Assembly: GCF_000003815.2 (NCBI RefSeq)
Contig: NC_049990.1
Span: 2,687,794 to 2,751,793 of the forward strand
Length of the DNA: 64,000 nucleotides
DNA from: Branchiostoma floridae
Lineage: Eukaryota; Chordata; Leptocardii; Amphioxiformes; Branchiostomatidae
Reading direction: 5' to 3'
Part shown: piece after piece, positions 9,141 through 20,750 of the stretch
Numbering within the stretch: position 1 is the stretch's first letter
Layout of the letters: every line of letters begins with the position of its first letter
Notes under the pieces: model-generated
Told to the model about the DNA's origin: nothing
Databases searched by the model: none
What the model saw: only the letters and a program-made list of their open reading frames with translations
Position numbers and translations under genes: made by a program

Positions 9141-12120
9141 TGTAAGCCAGTGCAATGGCCTGGTAAGCCAGTGCAATGGCCTAGTAAGTCGGTGCAATGG
9201 CCTAGTGGGTAAGCCGGTGCAATGGCCTAGTGGGTAAGCCGGTGCAATGGCCTAGTGGGTAAGCCGGTGCAATGGCCTAGTGGGTAAGCCGGTGCAATGG
9301 CCTAGTAAGCCTGTGCAATGGCCTAGTGGGTAAGCTGGTGCAATGGCCTAGTGGGTAAGCCGGTGCAATGGCCTAGTGGGTAAGCTGGTGCAATGGCCTA
9401 GTAAACCGGTGCAATGGCCTAGTAAGCCGGTGCAATGGCCTAGTAAGCCGGTGCAATGGCCTAGTAAGCCGGTGCAATGGCCTAGTAAGCCGGTGCAATG
9501 GCCTAGTAAGCCGGTGCAATGGCCTAGTAAGCCGGTGCAATGGCCTAGTAAGCCGGTGCAATGGCCTAGTAAGCCGGTGCAATGGCCTAGTAAGCCTGTG
9601 CAATGGCCTAGTGGGTAAGCTGGTGCAATGGCCTAGTAAACCGGTGCAATGGCCTTGTAAGCTGGTGCAATGGCCTAGTGGGTAAGCCGGTGCAATGGCC
9701 TAGTGGGTAAGCCGGTGCAATGGCCTATTGGGTAAGTCGGTGCAATGGCCTAGTGGGTAAGCCGGTGCAATGGCCTAGTGGGTAAGCCGGTGCAATGGCC
9801 TAGTAAGTCGGTGCAATGGCCTATAGTGGGTAAGCTGGTGTAATGGTCTAGTGGGTAAGCTGGTGCAATGGCCTAGTGGGTAAGCCGGTGCAATGGCCTA
9901 GTGGGTAAGCCGGTGCAATGGCTTAGTAAGCCGGTGCAATGGCCTACTGGGTAGAGTGTTCGCCTGGCATTCGGTAGGTCGTGAGTTCGATCTCCGGCCG
10001 GGTTAGTAACTGTCATTGTATACTGTAAATTAGTACCTGTATTATATGCTGTAAGCCGGTGCAATGGCCTAGTAAGCCGGTGCAATGGCCTAGTGGGTAA
10101 GCCGGTGCAATGGCCAAGTGGGTAAGCCGGTGCAATGGCCTAGCTAGTAAGCCGGTGCAATGGCCTAGTGGGTAAGCGGGTGCAATGGCCTAGTGGGTAA
10201 GCCGGTGCAATGGCCTAGTAAGCCGGTGCAATGGCCTAGTGGGTAAGTCGGTGCAATGGCCTAGTGGGTAAGCCGGTGCAATGGCCTACTGGGTAAGCCG
10301 GTGCAATGGCCTAGTGGGTAAGCCGGTGCAATGGCCTAGTAAGTCGGTGCAATGGCCTAGTAAGCCGGTACAATGGCCTAGTAAGCCTGTGCAATGGCCT
10401 AGTGGGTAAGCTGGTGCAATGGCCTAGTAAACCGGTGCAATGGCCTAGTAAGCCGGTGCAATGGCCTAGTAAACCGGTGCAATGGCCTAGTAAGCCGGTG
10501 CAATGGCCTAGTAAGCCGGTGCAATGGCCTAGTAAGCCGGTGCAATGGCCTAGTAAGCCGGTGCATTGGCCTAGTAAGCCGGTGCAATGGCCTAGTAAGC
10601 CGGTGCAATGGCCCAGTAAGCCGGTGCAATGGCCTAGTAAGCCGGTGCAATGGCCTAGTGGGTAAGCCGGTGCAATGGCCTAGTGGGTAAGCCGGTGCAA
10701 TGGCCTAGTGGGCAAGCCGGTGCAATGGCCTAGTGGGTAAGTCGGTGCGATGGCCTAGTGGGTAAGCCGGTGCAATGGCCGAGTGGGCGATGGTCTAGTG
10801 GGTAAGCCGGTGCAATGGCCTAGTGGGTAATAAGCCGGTGCAATGGCCTAGTGGGTAAGCCGGTGCAATGGCCTAGTGAGTAAGCCGGTGCAATGGCCGA
10901 GTGGGCGATGGTCTAGTGGGTAAGCCGGTGCAATGGTCTAGTGGGTAAGCCGGTGCAATTACCTAGTGGGTAAGCCGGTGCAATGGCCTAGTGGGTAAGC
11001 CGGTGCAATGGCCTAGTGGGTAAGCCGGTGCAATGGCCTAGTGGGTAAGTCGGTGCAATGGCCTAGTGGGTAAGCCGGTGCAATGGCCTAGTGGGTAAGC
11101 CGGTGCAATGGCCTAGTGGGTAAGCTGGTGTAATGGTCTAGTGGTAAGCCGGTGCAATGGCCTAGTGGGTAAGCCGGTGCAATGGCCTAGTAAGCCGGTG
11201 CAATGGCCTAGTGGGTAAGCCGGTGCAATGGCCTAGTAAGCCGGTGCAATGGCCTAGTGGGTAAGCCGGTGCAATGGCCTAGTGGGTAAGCCGGTGCAAT
11301 GGCCTAGTGGGTAAGTCGGTGCAATGGCCTAGTGGGTAAGCCGGTGCAATGGCCTAGTGGGTAAGCCGGTGCAATGGCCTAGTGGGTAAGCCGGTGCAAT
11401 GGTCTAGTGGGTAAGCTGGTGTAATGGTCTAGTGGGTAAGCTGGTGCAATGGCCTAGTGGGTAAGCCGGTGCAATGGCCTAGTGGGTAAGCCGGTGCAAT
11501 GGCCTAGTAAGCCGGTGCAATGGCCTACTGGGTGCCCCATCTGTAAAATTGTAGGTCGTGAGTTCAATCTCCGACATTCGTAACTATATTATATACTGTA
11601 AGCCAGTGCAATGGCCTGGATTATATACTGTAAGCCGGTGCAATGGCCTAGTAAGCCGGTGCAATGGCCTAGTGGGTAAGCCGGTGCAATGGCCAAGTGG
11701 GTAAGCCGGTGCAATGGCCTAGCTAGTAAGCCGGTGCAATGGCCTAGTGGGTAAGCCGGTGCAATGGCCTAGTAAGCCTGTGCAATGGTGGCCTAGTAAG
11801 CCGGTGCAATGGCCTAGTGGGTAAGCTGGTGCAATGGCCTAGTAAACCGGTGCAATGGCCTAGTAAGCCGGTGCAATGGCCTAGTGGGTAAGCCGGTGCA
11901 ATGGCCTAGTGGGTAGAGTGTTCGCCTTGCATTCGGTAGGTCGTGAGTTCGATCTCCGGCCGGGTTAGTAACTGTATTGTATACTGTAAATTAGTAACTG
12001 TATTATATACTGTAAGCCGGTGCAAGGGCCTAGTAAGCCGGTGCAATGGCCTAGCGGGTAAGCGGGTGCAATGGCCTAGTCGGTAAGCCGGTGCATTGGC
12101 CTAGTGGGTATGCATGTGCA
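9141..12120 (+). repeat. About 3-kb minisatellite with interleaved 21- and 25-bp units
   Basis: The unit is AGTAAGCCGGTGCAATGGCCT (21 bp), or the same with GGGT inserted after AGT (25 bp), repeated well over a hundred times with few changes. The part TGGCCTAGTGGGTA fits the Pol III A-box consensus (TGGCNNAGTGG). At about 9938-10005 and 11900-11965 the array runs into a full tRNA-like head with GAGTTCGATCTCC (B-box-like). A larger block (array plus head plus ATATACTGTAAAT) is itself duplicated. Long open frames in both strands come only from the 21-bp period. Confidence 0.9.
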
Positions 12121-12392
12121 ATGGCCTAGTGGGTAAAGCGTTCGCCTTGCATTCGGTAGGTCGTGAGTTCGATCTACGGCCGGGTCATACCAAAGAATTT
12201 AAAAATGGTACATGCTGCTTTCTCTGCTTAGCAATCAGCATTCGGGAAAGAGTATGGAAGTTGAACACACACCACTATCAGTGGACTAGCCCCCTGCTGT
12301 AGTGACTGCGTTTTGTGGCCCAGGGCTAAGGAAACAGAGATGGGCACCGCCCTATGCGCCACCAGGCGCGGGAAGGGTTTAACTTTTTTAAT
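12108..12392 (+). mobile_element. tRNA-derived SINE, near full length
   Basis: The A-box-like TGGCCTAGTGGGTAAAG and B-box-like GAGTTCGATCTAC form a tRNA-like head. A body follows with CACACACCACTATCAGTGG, ACTAGCCCCCTGCTGT and a GGGCTAAGG...GGGAAGGGTTT end. A second body copy lies at 58460-58575. It directly continues the minisatellite, whose unit equals the start of this SINE. Not a functional tRNA: no cloverleaf closes. Confidence 0.65.
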
Positions 12393-12429
12393 TATATACT
12401 GCATATACTGTATATACCAGCTGTACAAA

Positions 12430-12780
12430 AACATGTAGTTTGTACGTCCTGTTTTAAAGTCTCTAAGTCAAGGAAAATGAGCTACCTACAAATGTATGAT
12501 AGCTAATGGAGAGTCTGCATGCTCTTTGCCGTAAGCCGTAGCAGCCTTTTTTATTTCCCGTAATTCGTAGGGATAACCATCTTATCTACGTAATTCTTAG
12601 CGAGGCGACCAAATTTAGCCTTGCCTCCCTTGATTTAACGTAATATGTAGGGGGTTCTTCCGAATTCAGCGTAAATGGTTGTCGGGACCCCCCATGCATA
12701 CCCCCCTAATGGACGGCATAAAGTATCCAAGTATCCGAATGAGTACCTAGCTTCAGTTAGACACGTCACTCGGAATGGCC
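12430..12780. other. Intergenic stretch, low-level repeat debris
   Basis: TGTATGATAGCTAATG and CAAGTACCCAAATAAGTACC-like sequence is shared with 1140-1215 and 12480-12770, so this is part of a repeated flank of genes 1 and 2. No gene seen. Confidence 0.45.
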
Positions 12781-12783
12781 CCC

Positions 12784-13013
12784 TTTCCACTAGACGGCGA
12801 TAGCGCTGCGCTCTCACTGCGACCTTAATAGGATATGTGTAACCTTCGCTTTCACATTGGGTATATCATACAAAACGTAAAAGTGTGATTGAGAAGACAA
12901 CAAAACATACAAAGTGTAACAGCATGAGTTTCTTTTCTATAGAATTCGTTGAGCGATCTATCAAATCTTAGGTCGCAGAGAGAGCGCGACGAGAGCGCCG
13001 TCCTAGTGGAAAT
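12784..13013 (+). repeat. Foldback with about 45-base arms
   Basis: TTTCCACTAGACGGCG...CTCTCACTGCGACCTTA at the left pairs with TAGGTCGCAGAGAGAGC...CGCCGTCCTAGTGGAAA at the right. The loop is about 130 bases. No coding capacity. Confidence 0.65.
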
Positions 13014-13027
13014 GGGGTCTAATGCCT

Positions 13028-13206
13028 CCCTCACATTAGGCGAAAATCAATCGGACGACGAGTCTGCGAGCTTTAAATTACGAGGAGGCATGACCCTGAT
13101 GCCGACGAAGAAATGGCAAAGTTCCCCCTTCCCGTAAGGGTCATGCTTCCTCGTAATTTAGAGCTCGCAGACTCGTCGTCCGATCGATTTTCGCCTAATG
13201 TGAGGG
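13028..13206 (+). repeat. Near-perfect inverted repeat, 70-base arms
   Basis: The left arm at 13028-13097 begins CCCTCACATTAGGCG. The right arm at 13137-13206 is its near-exact reverse complement, with a 39-base loop. A foldback transposon or hairpin-forming repeat is likely. It lies 590 bases before the gene 2 promoter. Confidence 0.8.
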
Positions 13207-13797
13207 GGGTATAAGGACGTCGAATGTAGATCCCGTATATGAGGAGGTCCACACCTCGCGCACGTTAGAGAACCCACTATACATATTGAAAAGAGTAGCT
13301 TCCATACTGGTGTGAGTGGATCAGATAGATATGCAGCTTAAATGTACTATTCAGAAGAACGCTATGGGGAACAGAGACGTCTGGAAGGAGAGGGTGGACT
13401 TGGTCCGGGCAAGCAGCCCGCGATGATGATAATGATGACTGTTCAGTACGAATTTGGTGTGTTACGCCATGGGCAATGTACCGGGTATGCAGCACAAGCA
13501 AACATCCGTCACTATCCACACATATGTTTGGAGTACGAGCTTACACTGGTACGAGCTGCAAATAAACAATTTGCAAATAAACTTTCTATTATCATGGTAC
13601 GAGTTTACACGGATACGAGTCTAGACCGGTACGAGCTGGCGCTAGTACGAGTTGGCGCAAGGACAAGCTGGCACTGGCAATATAACTTGCATCATCAATG
13701 TGCTATAATTATAATGGTACGAGTTTACACATGAACGCCAAACGGACATTGGTATTGATATTTTGACAAAAAGCTGCTGAACTTCCCACCAGACTAG

Positions 13798-13876
13798 TAT
13801 ATTAGGACCAAGAGGTGCTGCCTCCAACCTTGTCTCTGACTTCACACGACTTCACGTCTGGTAGTGTCTCGACAAG
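13798..13876 (+). promoter_or_regulatory. Gene 2 core promoter element and non-coding 5' exon
   Basis: TATATTAGGAC lies at 13798-13808. The exon ends at AAG|GTAAGTG (13876/13877). The region from about 13733 matches the gene 1 promoter region over roughly 140 bases, including CTTCCCACCAGACTAG just before the element. The acceptor before the ATG exon is TTTTCAG at about 15144-15150. Confidence 0.65.
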
Positions 13877-13925
13877 GTAAGTGCAGTTACTAAATTCTAC
13901 TATTACAGTACGACAAATACCGGGT

Positions 13926-14137
13926 TACTGTAAATGCAGAAATGTTTGCGGTGGATTTATGTTCGCGGTTTTTGGGTTGGCCATTTCACTGCGAGTTTTA
14001 AAGCCACCGCGAATATTTTTCAGGGCATTAAGATACTACAGTGCATGGTGTTACCGCGAAATTAAAACCACCGCGAAATATCCTTTTTCCCGCTACCGCG
14101 AAATTAAATCCCCGCGAACTTAAATGCATTTACAGTA
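13926..14137 (+). mobile_element. MITE with CTGTAAATGC ends inserted at TA, gene 2 5' intron
   Basis: TA-CTGTAAATGCAGAAATG opens and GCATTTACAG-TA closes the element. The interior repeats CGCGGT and ACCGCGAA blocks. Gene 1 has the empty site (AGTTACTCATTG near 2108-2119), which shows one TA before insertion. A second copy is at 51545-51759. Confidence 0.85.
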
Positions 14138-14350
14138 CTCATTGCAAGTAGCTGGATATGGTGTTGGAAACGTTTAGACGTTTCACGTAGCAGCCACTAC
14201 ATTTCGCCAGTGACACTGAGGGGATTTGTTGAAAATCAGACTTTATACCCTTACTATGACTAAAAAAGGTGAGGACAAATTCAGTCACGGTGGCTGCTAC
14301 GCCTAACCGTTTTCAAGACCACATCAAGTTGCTTGATTGACTGCTATTTG
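14138..14350 (+). repeat. Foldback-type repeat in the 5' UTR intron of gene 2
   Basis: This is the counterpart of the repeat at 2110-2345, with GTAGCAGCCACTAC and the inverse GTGGCTGCTAC. It begins where the MITE at 13926-14137 ends. Confidence 0.5.
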
Positions 14351-15164
14351 ATTTCTACCTCGATGTCTAACAATCATCGACGGGTTGTGGCAGTAGCTTC
14401 TTTAAATTAGCACTGATGAATTTGATCTACGTCTTTTGTTTAAAACCAAACCCCAGCACGCCATTGGTCCCTCCGTCACTCTATTTTCATGCAATATGCC
14501 AACAGTAAAAACTTTGTGAATGTTAGAAGGCGGTTTGGTTGAAGCAAGTCTTCTTCCTTACTTTAGGCCATTTGATTACATGGATGACATGTACGTGCGC
14601 GGCAAGTTTTGGCTGTTTACAAAAAAAAATTATAGAATTTTTTCAACCATACTGAAAATCGTACAAAGCAACTACAAAATGAGCAAAAATATGCCGTATA
14701 GTGCAAAAATATCAGAAAGCGTCTAATAATGTTATAATAATGGCAAGCTCAATTCCAAGGCCATAGAAGTGTGCGAAAGAACACAAATTAAGGATGTATG
14801 GTTCAATATACTATAAACTGTGTTTTCAGCCATTTGTTCAACTTTTATGAAAACTTAAATTTTATTATGAAGGCAACTTTTTATCAAACTTTTTTATTCG
14901 CACACTTGCATCAGTTTTGAGGTTCCAATGGCATGTCATCTATATAATAAAATCAACATAGATGGCATTACTTTGCTACACTTTGATAAAATCTGGTTGA
15001 GTTCAAATCTTTCTCAGTCACCGACGAAAAGAAGCTTTCATCCGAACCGGTGTTTGATCACGGTAAAGTTTCTGGGGGGATGCTAAGTTTACCGCCGGTG
15101 CTTACCTTTGACGTGTACTGTAAAAATGGCACTTGGTGATCTATTTTCAGCTTTTCCATCAACC

Positions 15165-18100
15165 ATGACTCCATTCCTTCTGCTGTTTGTTGCCCTGGCA
15201 ACAGCCTCTCCGGTGAAGAGGTACGTGACAAATATTTACCTTATGCCTACGTCAATTTTGAAGCACCCATCGTCATCTACAAAATTGAAGATTGAACATG
15301 CTATAATATAATAATATAATATACCCTTTCCATAGTATTGACATATTTCGCCTTTTTTTCAAGTAATTCCACTGTGTCTGTATTTTGTCCCTGCTTTCGA
15401 GTTACTTTGTCTGGCGAGAACTTAGTTTTCTGTGCTTGAGGCATTATCTTTTTGATAGTCGCAAACTTAGAAAAATGTGGACATGAAGATTATGATGAAG
15501 AAGTCAAAAGTTGACCTTTTGTATGCAGGCAGACATCAGGCCTGGACGCTGACGGAGACGGTTCGATCACCTTCGCCGAGGTGTCAGCCACCATGTCCCT
15601 GCACGAGGCTCTGGACGCTCTGGACAGAGACGGTAAAGACACTATTCCCTTACCATGAAAACTCATTTGTGTTGGTAGTACATATGATAGTACAATGTTA
15701 CTTTCCTCCGACACAAAGGTATCATCCACATCTACATCGGTGTACCCCCAAATGTACCCCTAAATCTGGAAGAGTTCGACTGATTAAGGGGCTGTAATTT
15801 AGATAATTTTTTATTTGTTTAAAATGATTATACTTTAAATCCCTGTCACATACGACGTTAGGTATCTTTTAAACAGAAAATTATGGATATTGTCTAATGT
15901 CTATTTTGGGGAGTATTCTATATAAAAAAGGAATTTTGGAATGTGTAAATACACAGTTACGACATTTGGTATGTGATTAGATGTCGACAAAGGACGGCGT
16001 CGATGATGGGCCACCTAGCGACGTTTTATTGTGCTGCAGTAGAACATCGACATGTTGTTAGCCTCCTAAACATGAACGTATCACCTTTTTCCGTCCAGGT
16101 GATGGCTTCATCTACCTGCCGCAGATCATCGAGCTGTGGGGAACCGGAGACAAGTTTTACGAACTGAACACCGACGGCGACGATCACCTCACCTTCAGGG
16201 AGATTGAGAACGGGATGACCCTGCAGGACTTCTACAATGAGTTCGACTTTAACGGTATTTATCTATTCTATCTATCTAAATCTATGTTTTGTAACATTTG
16301 TTCAGTGCAGGGCCATTGACCACTTCTAGGACTTTACGCCTACTGTAGTATAGCAGCATCTCTTATCTCTAAGTCAGAAACAAGTTCGCCTAACTGACTC
16401 AAACAATAAGAGAAGCAGGGGTTGCGAGGATGCTCTGGAAATTTCCAAGTGATGTAAGTAGATTTGATTATACCTATTCATTTATCTATCTATCCGCTTA
16501 TCTATACCGATGTCTGTCTATCTTTATCTATTTATGTAGGTATGTATGCATCTACCTATATATGTGCCTACGGATCATACTGGTTTTAGTGTATATAACC
16601 CTCTGACCTCATGACTTATAGACTTTATATATGTATCTATATGTACGTCTGAGCTGTTTTGAGTGTATGTTATTATGTACTTGTATATACTGTGTGTTTT
16701 TATCAGCCCTGGAAGATTAGCTCAATGAGCTAAAGGGTATCTCAATAAACTCAACTCTATCTACGCCCCCCCTCTCTCTTCAGGCTTTTCCACCATGTTG
16801 TGTGATGCTAGTAACGCTAGTTCACATTTATCCGTGGGGTGACCTTTATCCGTTTGTTTTTAAAAACAGCACATTTAGGAGTATTAAGTCTGCTGACAGT
16901 TGTTTCAAGTTTTTTTTTCGGAAAATTTTCAAAATGCTCCGATTTGAAACCACCGTCCGTCAATTTTATATCCCTCAATACCTTTTTTCTTACAAACAAC
17001 GAATATAGGTTACCGTCGGATAAAGGTGAACCAGCCTTTCTAGTTGAGCTACAGGTACATCTACATTTTGTCAGAATTATCAGATACGTTAAAAAATGGG
17101 AATGCAAAGTATTAACATGGGATATTGTGGGCTATTCTACCTGTACAGATGACGGATCTCTGGATGCTGCTGAGGCTTACCAGATGAACTTCATCTACGA
17201 CACCATCTACAACACCGCGATCGACGACCCCCTGGACTCGAACGGAGACGGAAGACTGTCCAGGCTTGAAGTGCTGAGTCACATGACCTACAACGAGGTT
17301 CTGAGGGCCTTGGACGCAAACGGTAAGTTGCTTTCGTTAAGCTGAGGGCACAACTCGCCGCACGTGCAGTTTGTCCGTACGTTTTTTGGGGGGAGGCCAC
17401 GTCCGCCACGTATTTCTGAAAACGTTCAGGCTGTACAGGGCAGGCGCGTCGCCCGTACTGGCACGTACGGGGGGCGAATCCGCAGCCCGATGGCACACAA
17501 ATTAAGTTTTGCCTGCACTTAAAATTCTACGGCGTGTCTGCGTGCTCCAAAATCCGTCGGATTCCCTACGAGTTCGTACGGAGGCGGTACTTTCCACTTA
17601 CGGATCCCAAAAGATTGCCCACGTTTTGGCACTTAGACAGCACGTATTTGCACGCACGGCGGGTTGTGCCATTAGCTTTACTCTGTTACAAGTTTCATCA
17701 GGTTGGTACGTCGCAGAATAATGGGACCCTTTGATTTACACAGCCACTGCTTTAAGCTATGGGCACAACCCGCCGTAAGTGCAAATACGTGTACCTGACT
17801 TTGGCCGGCGAGGAAAAAGAAAAGTACTACCCTTTATCTACTGACAGTACTGTGTATGTGGCACTGTTAATATAAATTACTACCTTGAGTGCAGTGCCAC
17901 TTTGTCATCGTCTGTCTTAAAGCAAAAAAATTGAAGAAAAAAAGTGAGAACACGTTTTGTTCGTGCAGGTGACCAACGCCTGGGCCCGAACGAGCTGAGG
18001 GTGCTGCTAGGTGGCGAGACCGGACAGTTCATGGACGATCAGGACAACAACGATGACGGGTTCATCAGCTTTAATGAGGCGCACAGCCACAACATGAGTC

Positions 18101-20025
18101 TGGGCAGGATCTTCAATAGGCTGGACGAGGACGGTACGTTTATTTTTTATACTTGCTGTATAGGATAACTCTAAACACCGCTAAAGCAAGATGTGCAAAA
18201 GATAGTTGCGACAGGTCGCTCAGTGTAATATAACCAGCTGCTGCAGCGCCTCGCGGGTCTGGGGAAGATCTTTGACAGACTCGACGTTTACGTCGTACCG
18301 ATGATAATAGTAATAAGTCTATTGCAGATTCTTGCCCGTAGGTTAAAGAAAATCAAATGAACCATAGCCATACTTTATGACAATGACAATGAAGTTTATT
18401 GCATATTCATGCCCCATTGGGGCTAAATGCAGTCAGTTTGGTACATAGTAAGTAATCGGAAAGTTATACATATATATTACAGTTTACATGCTTCTTCTCT
18501 CTTCTTAAAACGTGCGTGGACGAGCTTACAGAGTTTTTCCAGTATATCGTAGTTAGCGAGTTTTTATCGGAAAAATTTCTAGGGATGTCAAGATTTTGTA
18601 GGAGTTGTTGTGGTTCAAATTCAGAATCGATTGGGGCTTCGTCAGAGAAATCTTTTAGAGAGCCTAATCGGCTATTAAAGTCCCCACCAAGAATCACATA
18701 ACCTCTGGACGTGAAACGCGCCACGTCCTGTTCTAATATATCAAATATAGACTATCCGGCCCTTTTATGGACCGAAGAGTGTATATGACTGATATATGCA
18801 CTACCTATGAATACATCTCTGGCTAGGCTGAACAATTCCTTTATTTTGCTACACGGATCCAGAGAATATCCTTGCAATCCGAAGTGCTATTCTCTCTCTT
18901 TATAAATTTTGCTAATTCGTTTCTGAAATAGAAAATAACTCCGCCTGGCTTTAGTCTGTTTTTCCTGTGAGATGAAAAATGTTGATAATTTGGTAGGTCA
19001 ATTTCTGAAGTTTCGCTACTCCATGTTTCGAGGAGAGAGAATAGATGCAAATGTTCTAAGCTACTTCTAAAGCTATTTTCTTCAAGTTTCTTTCCCAAAC
19101 CATGCCCATTCCAAAATCCAATGGATATGGAGTTTGGAGACATTTGTAATCGTTACACTATTATGAATGAATTGGTCCCTGCTTTTACGATAATCGTGCA
19201 CTCTATCAAATCATATCACTCTAACAAAATTTTAGCAATTGTAAAACGTACTTGGCATTTCTCACTAGAACTACAACTATCACTCGAATCTCTGCCTTAC
19301 ATAGCACCAAACATAAGTTGTTACTAAAGCTTAGCATAAGTTTGGTGTTCTATATTCTATATTCTAACTATATGTTAATCTTATGGACTCTTACTTTTAC
19401 TTGACCTACAATCTAACAATTAGCCAACTGTCAAAACTTAACTTAATTGAGATCGGGATATACTACATGATATCTCATATGTCTTGGAACAGTATGAATA
19501 TATGAATATACGTCGATGAAGGTTAGACAATGCTATCTGAAACGTCTGACCATCTCTAAAATCATACTCAATAACTGCTTTATCTTCATCCATATATTTT
19601 TCTTTTCATCAACTTGTCTGTGACGTCCAACTAATTAATTACACCCACTTGGTTATTTTATTTACTGTTACAACGATTGATGTTTTATTATTTATGTTAT
19701 TGCTTTTGTTCAGACGACCTATGACCCCTCCTCATTATTCATTTTTACGGTTTTTCGGTTTGCTTCAGTTCTTCTTATGTTTTACTTTTGTTGACTTTAT
19801 GTTTATTTGATTGTTTTGTAATGTTGACGGAGGACTCCAGGAAGAATAGAGTTTATGATAATCATTGTAAAATCTAATTGGAGATCGAAATAAATAAACA
19901 ATAATAAATAAATGAATAAACTGCTCACAGATAGCGGCTACCTAGAGGATGGCGAAGGTGCCGGGTTCTACACTGTGTGGACCACCATCCTAAACTCTGC
20001 CAGCACCGACCCCATCACGGGATAA
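15165..20025 (+). CDS. Gene 2: secreted octa-EF-hand protein, six coding exons
   Basis: Coding exons: 15165-15220, 15529-15632, 16099-16254, 17149-17322, 17969-18133, 19931-20025. They give 249 codons plus TAA. The signal peptide starts MTPFLLLFVALATAS and is followed by PVKR, then QTSGL. The eight EF-hand loops sit as in gene 1, for example DADGDGSITFAE in exon 2 and DSNGDGRLSRLE in exon 4. Loop 2 again ends in Gln (GFIYLPQ). Exon 3 encodes the same residues as exon 3 of gene 5. The C-terminus is DPITG, also as in gene 5. No cysteine is seen. Intron 5 (1.8 kb) holds LINE fragments and a possible decayed exon-5 copy; introns 3 and 4 hold MITEs. The promoter region matches that of gene 1, so genes 1 and 2 probably arose from one duplication unit. 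Confidence 0.88.
16807..17033 (+). mobile_element. MITE with GCTAGTTCACCTTTATCCG-type inverted ends, intron 3 of gene 2
   Basis: GCTAGTTCACATTTATCCG at the left and CGGATAAAGGTGAACCAGC at the right are inverted repeats. The interior has CCACCGTCCGTCAATTTTAT, shared with the region at 1-330. No coding capacity. Confidence 0.6.
17337..17679 (+). mobile_element. Foldback MITE (GGGCACAACCCGCCGTACGTG family), intron 4 of gene 2
   Basis: TTAAGCTGAGGGCACAACTC opens the element and GGCGGGTTGTGCCATTAGCTT closes it as an inverted copy. A partial copy (GGGCACAACCCGCCGTAAG) follows at about 17760. It begins only 14 bases after the exon 4 donor. Confidence 0.68.
18189..18248 (+). mobile_element. LINE tail fragment in intron 5 of gene 2
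   Basis: GATGTGCAAAAG...GTCGCTCAGTGTAATATAACCAGCTGCTGC matches the end of the LINE fragment at 8700-8765, including the frame DVQKIVATGRSV and its stop. Confidence 0.55.
18249..18290 (+). pseudogene. Possible decayed end of EF-hand exon 5 in intron 5 of gene 2
   Basis: The stretch reads GLGKIFDRLD, close to SLGRIFNRLD at the end of exon 5 about 130 bases upstream. By eye, 23 of 32 bases match, and the donor is disrupted. The piece abuts a LINE-tail fragment. The match is short and could be chance. Confidence 0.4.
18384..19143 (-). mobile_element. LINE fragment with AP-endonuclease domain
   Basis: On the minus strand, from 19143 downward, the frame begins MSPNSISIGFWNGHGLGKK, continues LLETWSSE, LPNYQHFSSHRKN and GGVIFYFRNELAKF. 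Further on come DVFIGSAYISHIHS, one in-frame stop, and VILGGDFNSRLG. These are hallmarks of the APE-type endonuclease of non-LTR retrotransposons. At the low-coordinate end, the reverse complement of 18384-18420 gives a typical LINE tail (GCAATAAACTTCATTGTCATT). The endonuclease joins the tail directly, so the reverse transcriptase is missing. Confidence 0.72.
19640..19918 (+). mobile_element. LINE 3' tail in intron 5 of gene 2
   Basis: GGACTCCAGGAAGAATAGAG...CTAATTGGAGATCG and an AAATAAATAAAC...AATAAATAAATG tail are typical of a CR1/L2-type LINE 3' end. It stops a few bases before the acceptor of exon 6. Confidence 0.6.
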
Positions 20026-20669
20026 GGTATCTGTTTGTTTGTTTGTTTGTTTTTGTTTTAATCTTAATTCTTGAAGGCTACAAGCCAAACACTGATGGCT
20101 ATATCATAAGGTGTCTGTTTTCATAATCTAGATACTTTCTTCAGAGCAGTGTGCATAAAGTACACCATACTGTATATACGTACTAGCTGTCTGCCTGTAC
20201 ATTTTATAGATGCAATATCTAAGGAATAATTGGGTATCTTGGTGTTGAAATTTGCCTAGGTTGTTTTACAAAGGCATCACTGTTGTTCTTTCCTTAGCAC
20301 AGCATTCTCGGCTAGAAGAAGTCAATATCATCCAGTTATAGCCTACAGTTTGCTCAAAGCCATGACATGTAATCATCAATATGTGTTTTTTGTAAAAGAT
20401 TGCAAAAACAAGCCATGGACTGTAAATCTCCGCATGCTGGCTGGCCCGTGTTTTGTATATAACACATGTAGGTTAACTTGATGAGACTGAGTTAATTTTT
20501 CCAGTCTGCAATTCTTCGGTATATTTTCTTCTGCAGCCCTCTGTAATGCCTTTAAGTGACTGTTGTACATTTGGAGTCCTGATTTTGGTATCATCAAAAT
20601 ACAGCTGTACATTTTAGACACTTTTTCTACTGTGTTCATTGATTTTATTTTATTTTTTCTTACCTACAG

Positions 20670-20750
20670 ATACACCATTTGTGTGTCGACCGCAAACTCA
20701 ACATCAGCGGCATCAAAGTGAAAAAGAATAAAAGTACAAACAGAAATTAA
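20670..20750 (+). other. Gene 2 3' UTR exon
   Basis: The acceptor ACCTACAG ends at 20669 and AATAAA lies at 20727-20732. The intron begins one base after the stop (TAAG|GTATCT at 20026/20027). The cleavage site is not known. Confidence 0.6.

Noticed and set aside
9376-10665. Long open frames with heptapeptide repeats (KPVQWPS, HRLTRPL) on both strands
   Set aside because: They follow only from the 21-bp minisatellite period, which is divisible by three; no start context, splice sites or homology.
9141-12120. Possible CRISPR array
   Set aside because: The repeats are contiguous with no unique spacers, and the genome is eukaryotic.
9938-12190. tRNA genes at the A-box/B-box heads
   Set aside because: No full cloverleaf or anticodon arm closes; sequence continues into SINE body.
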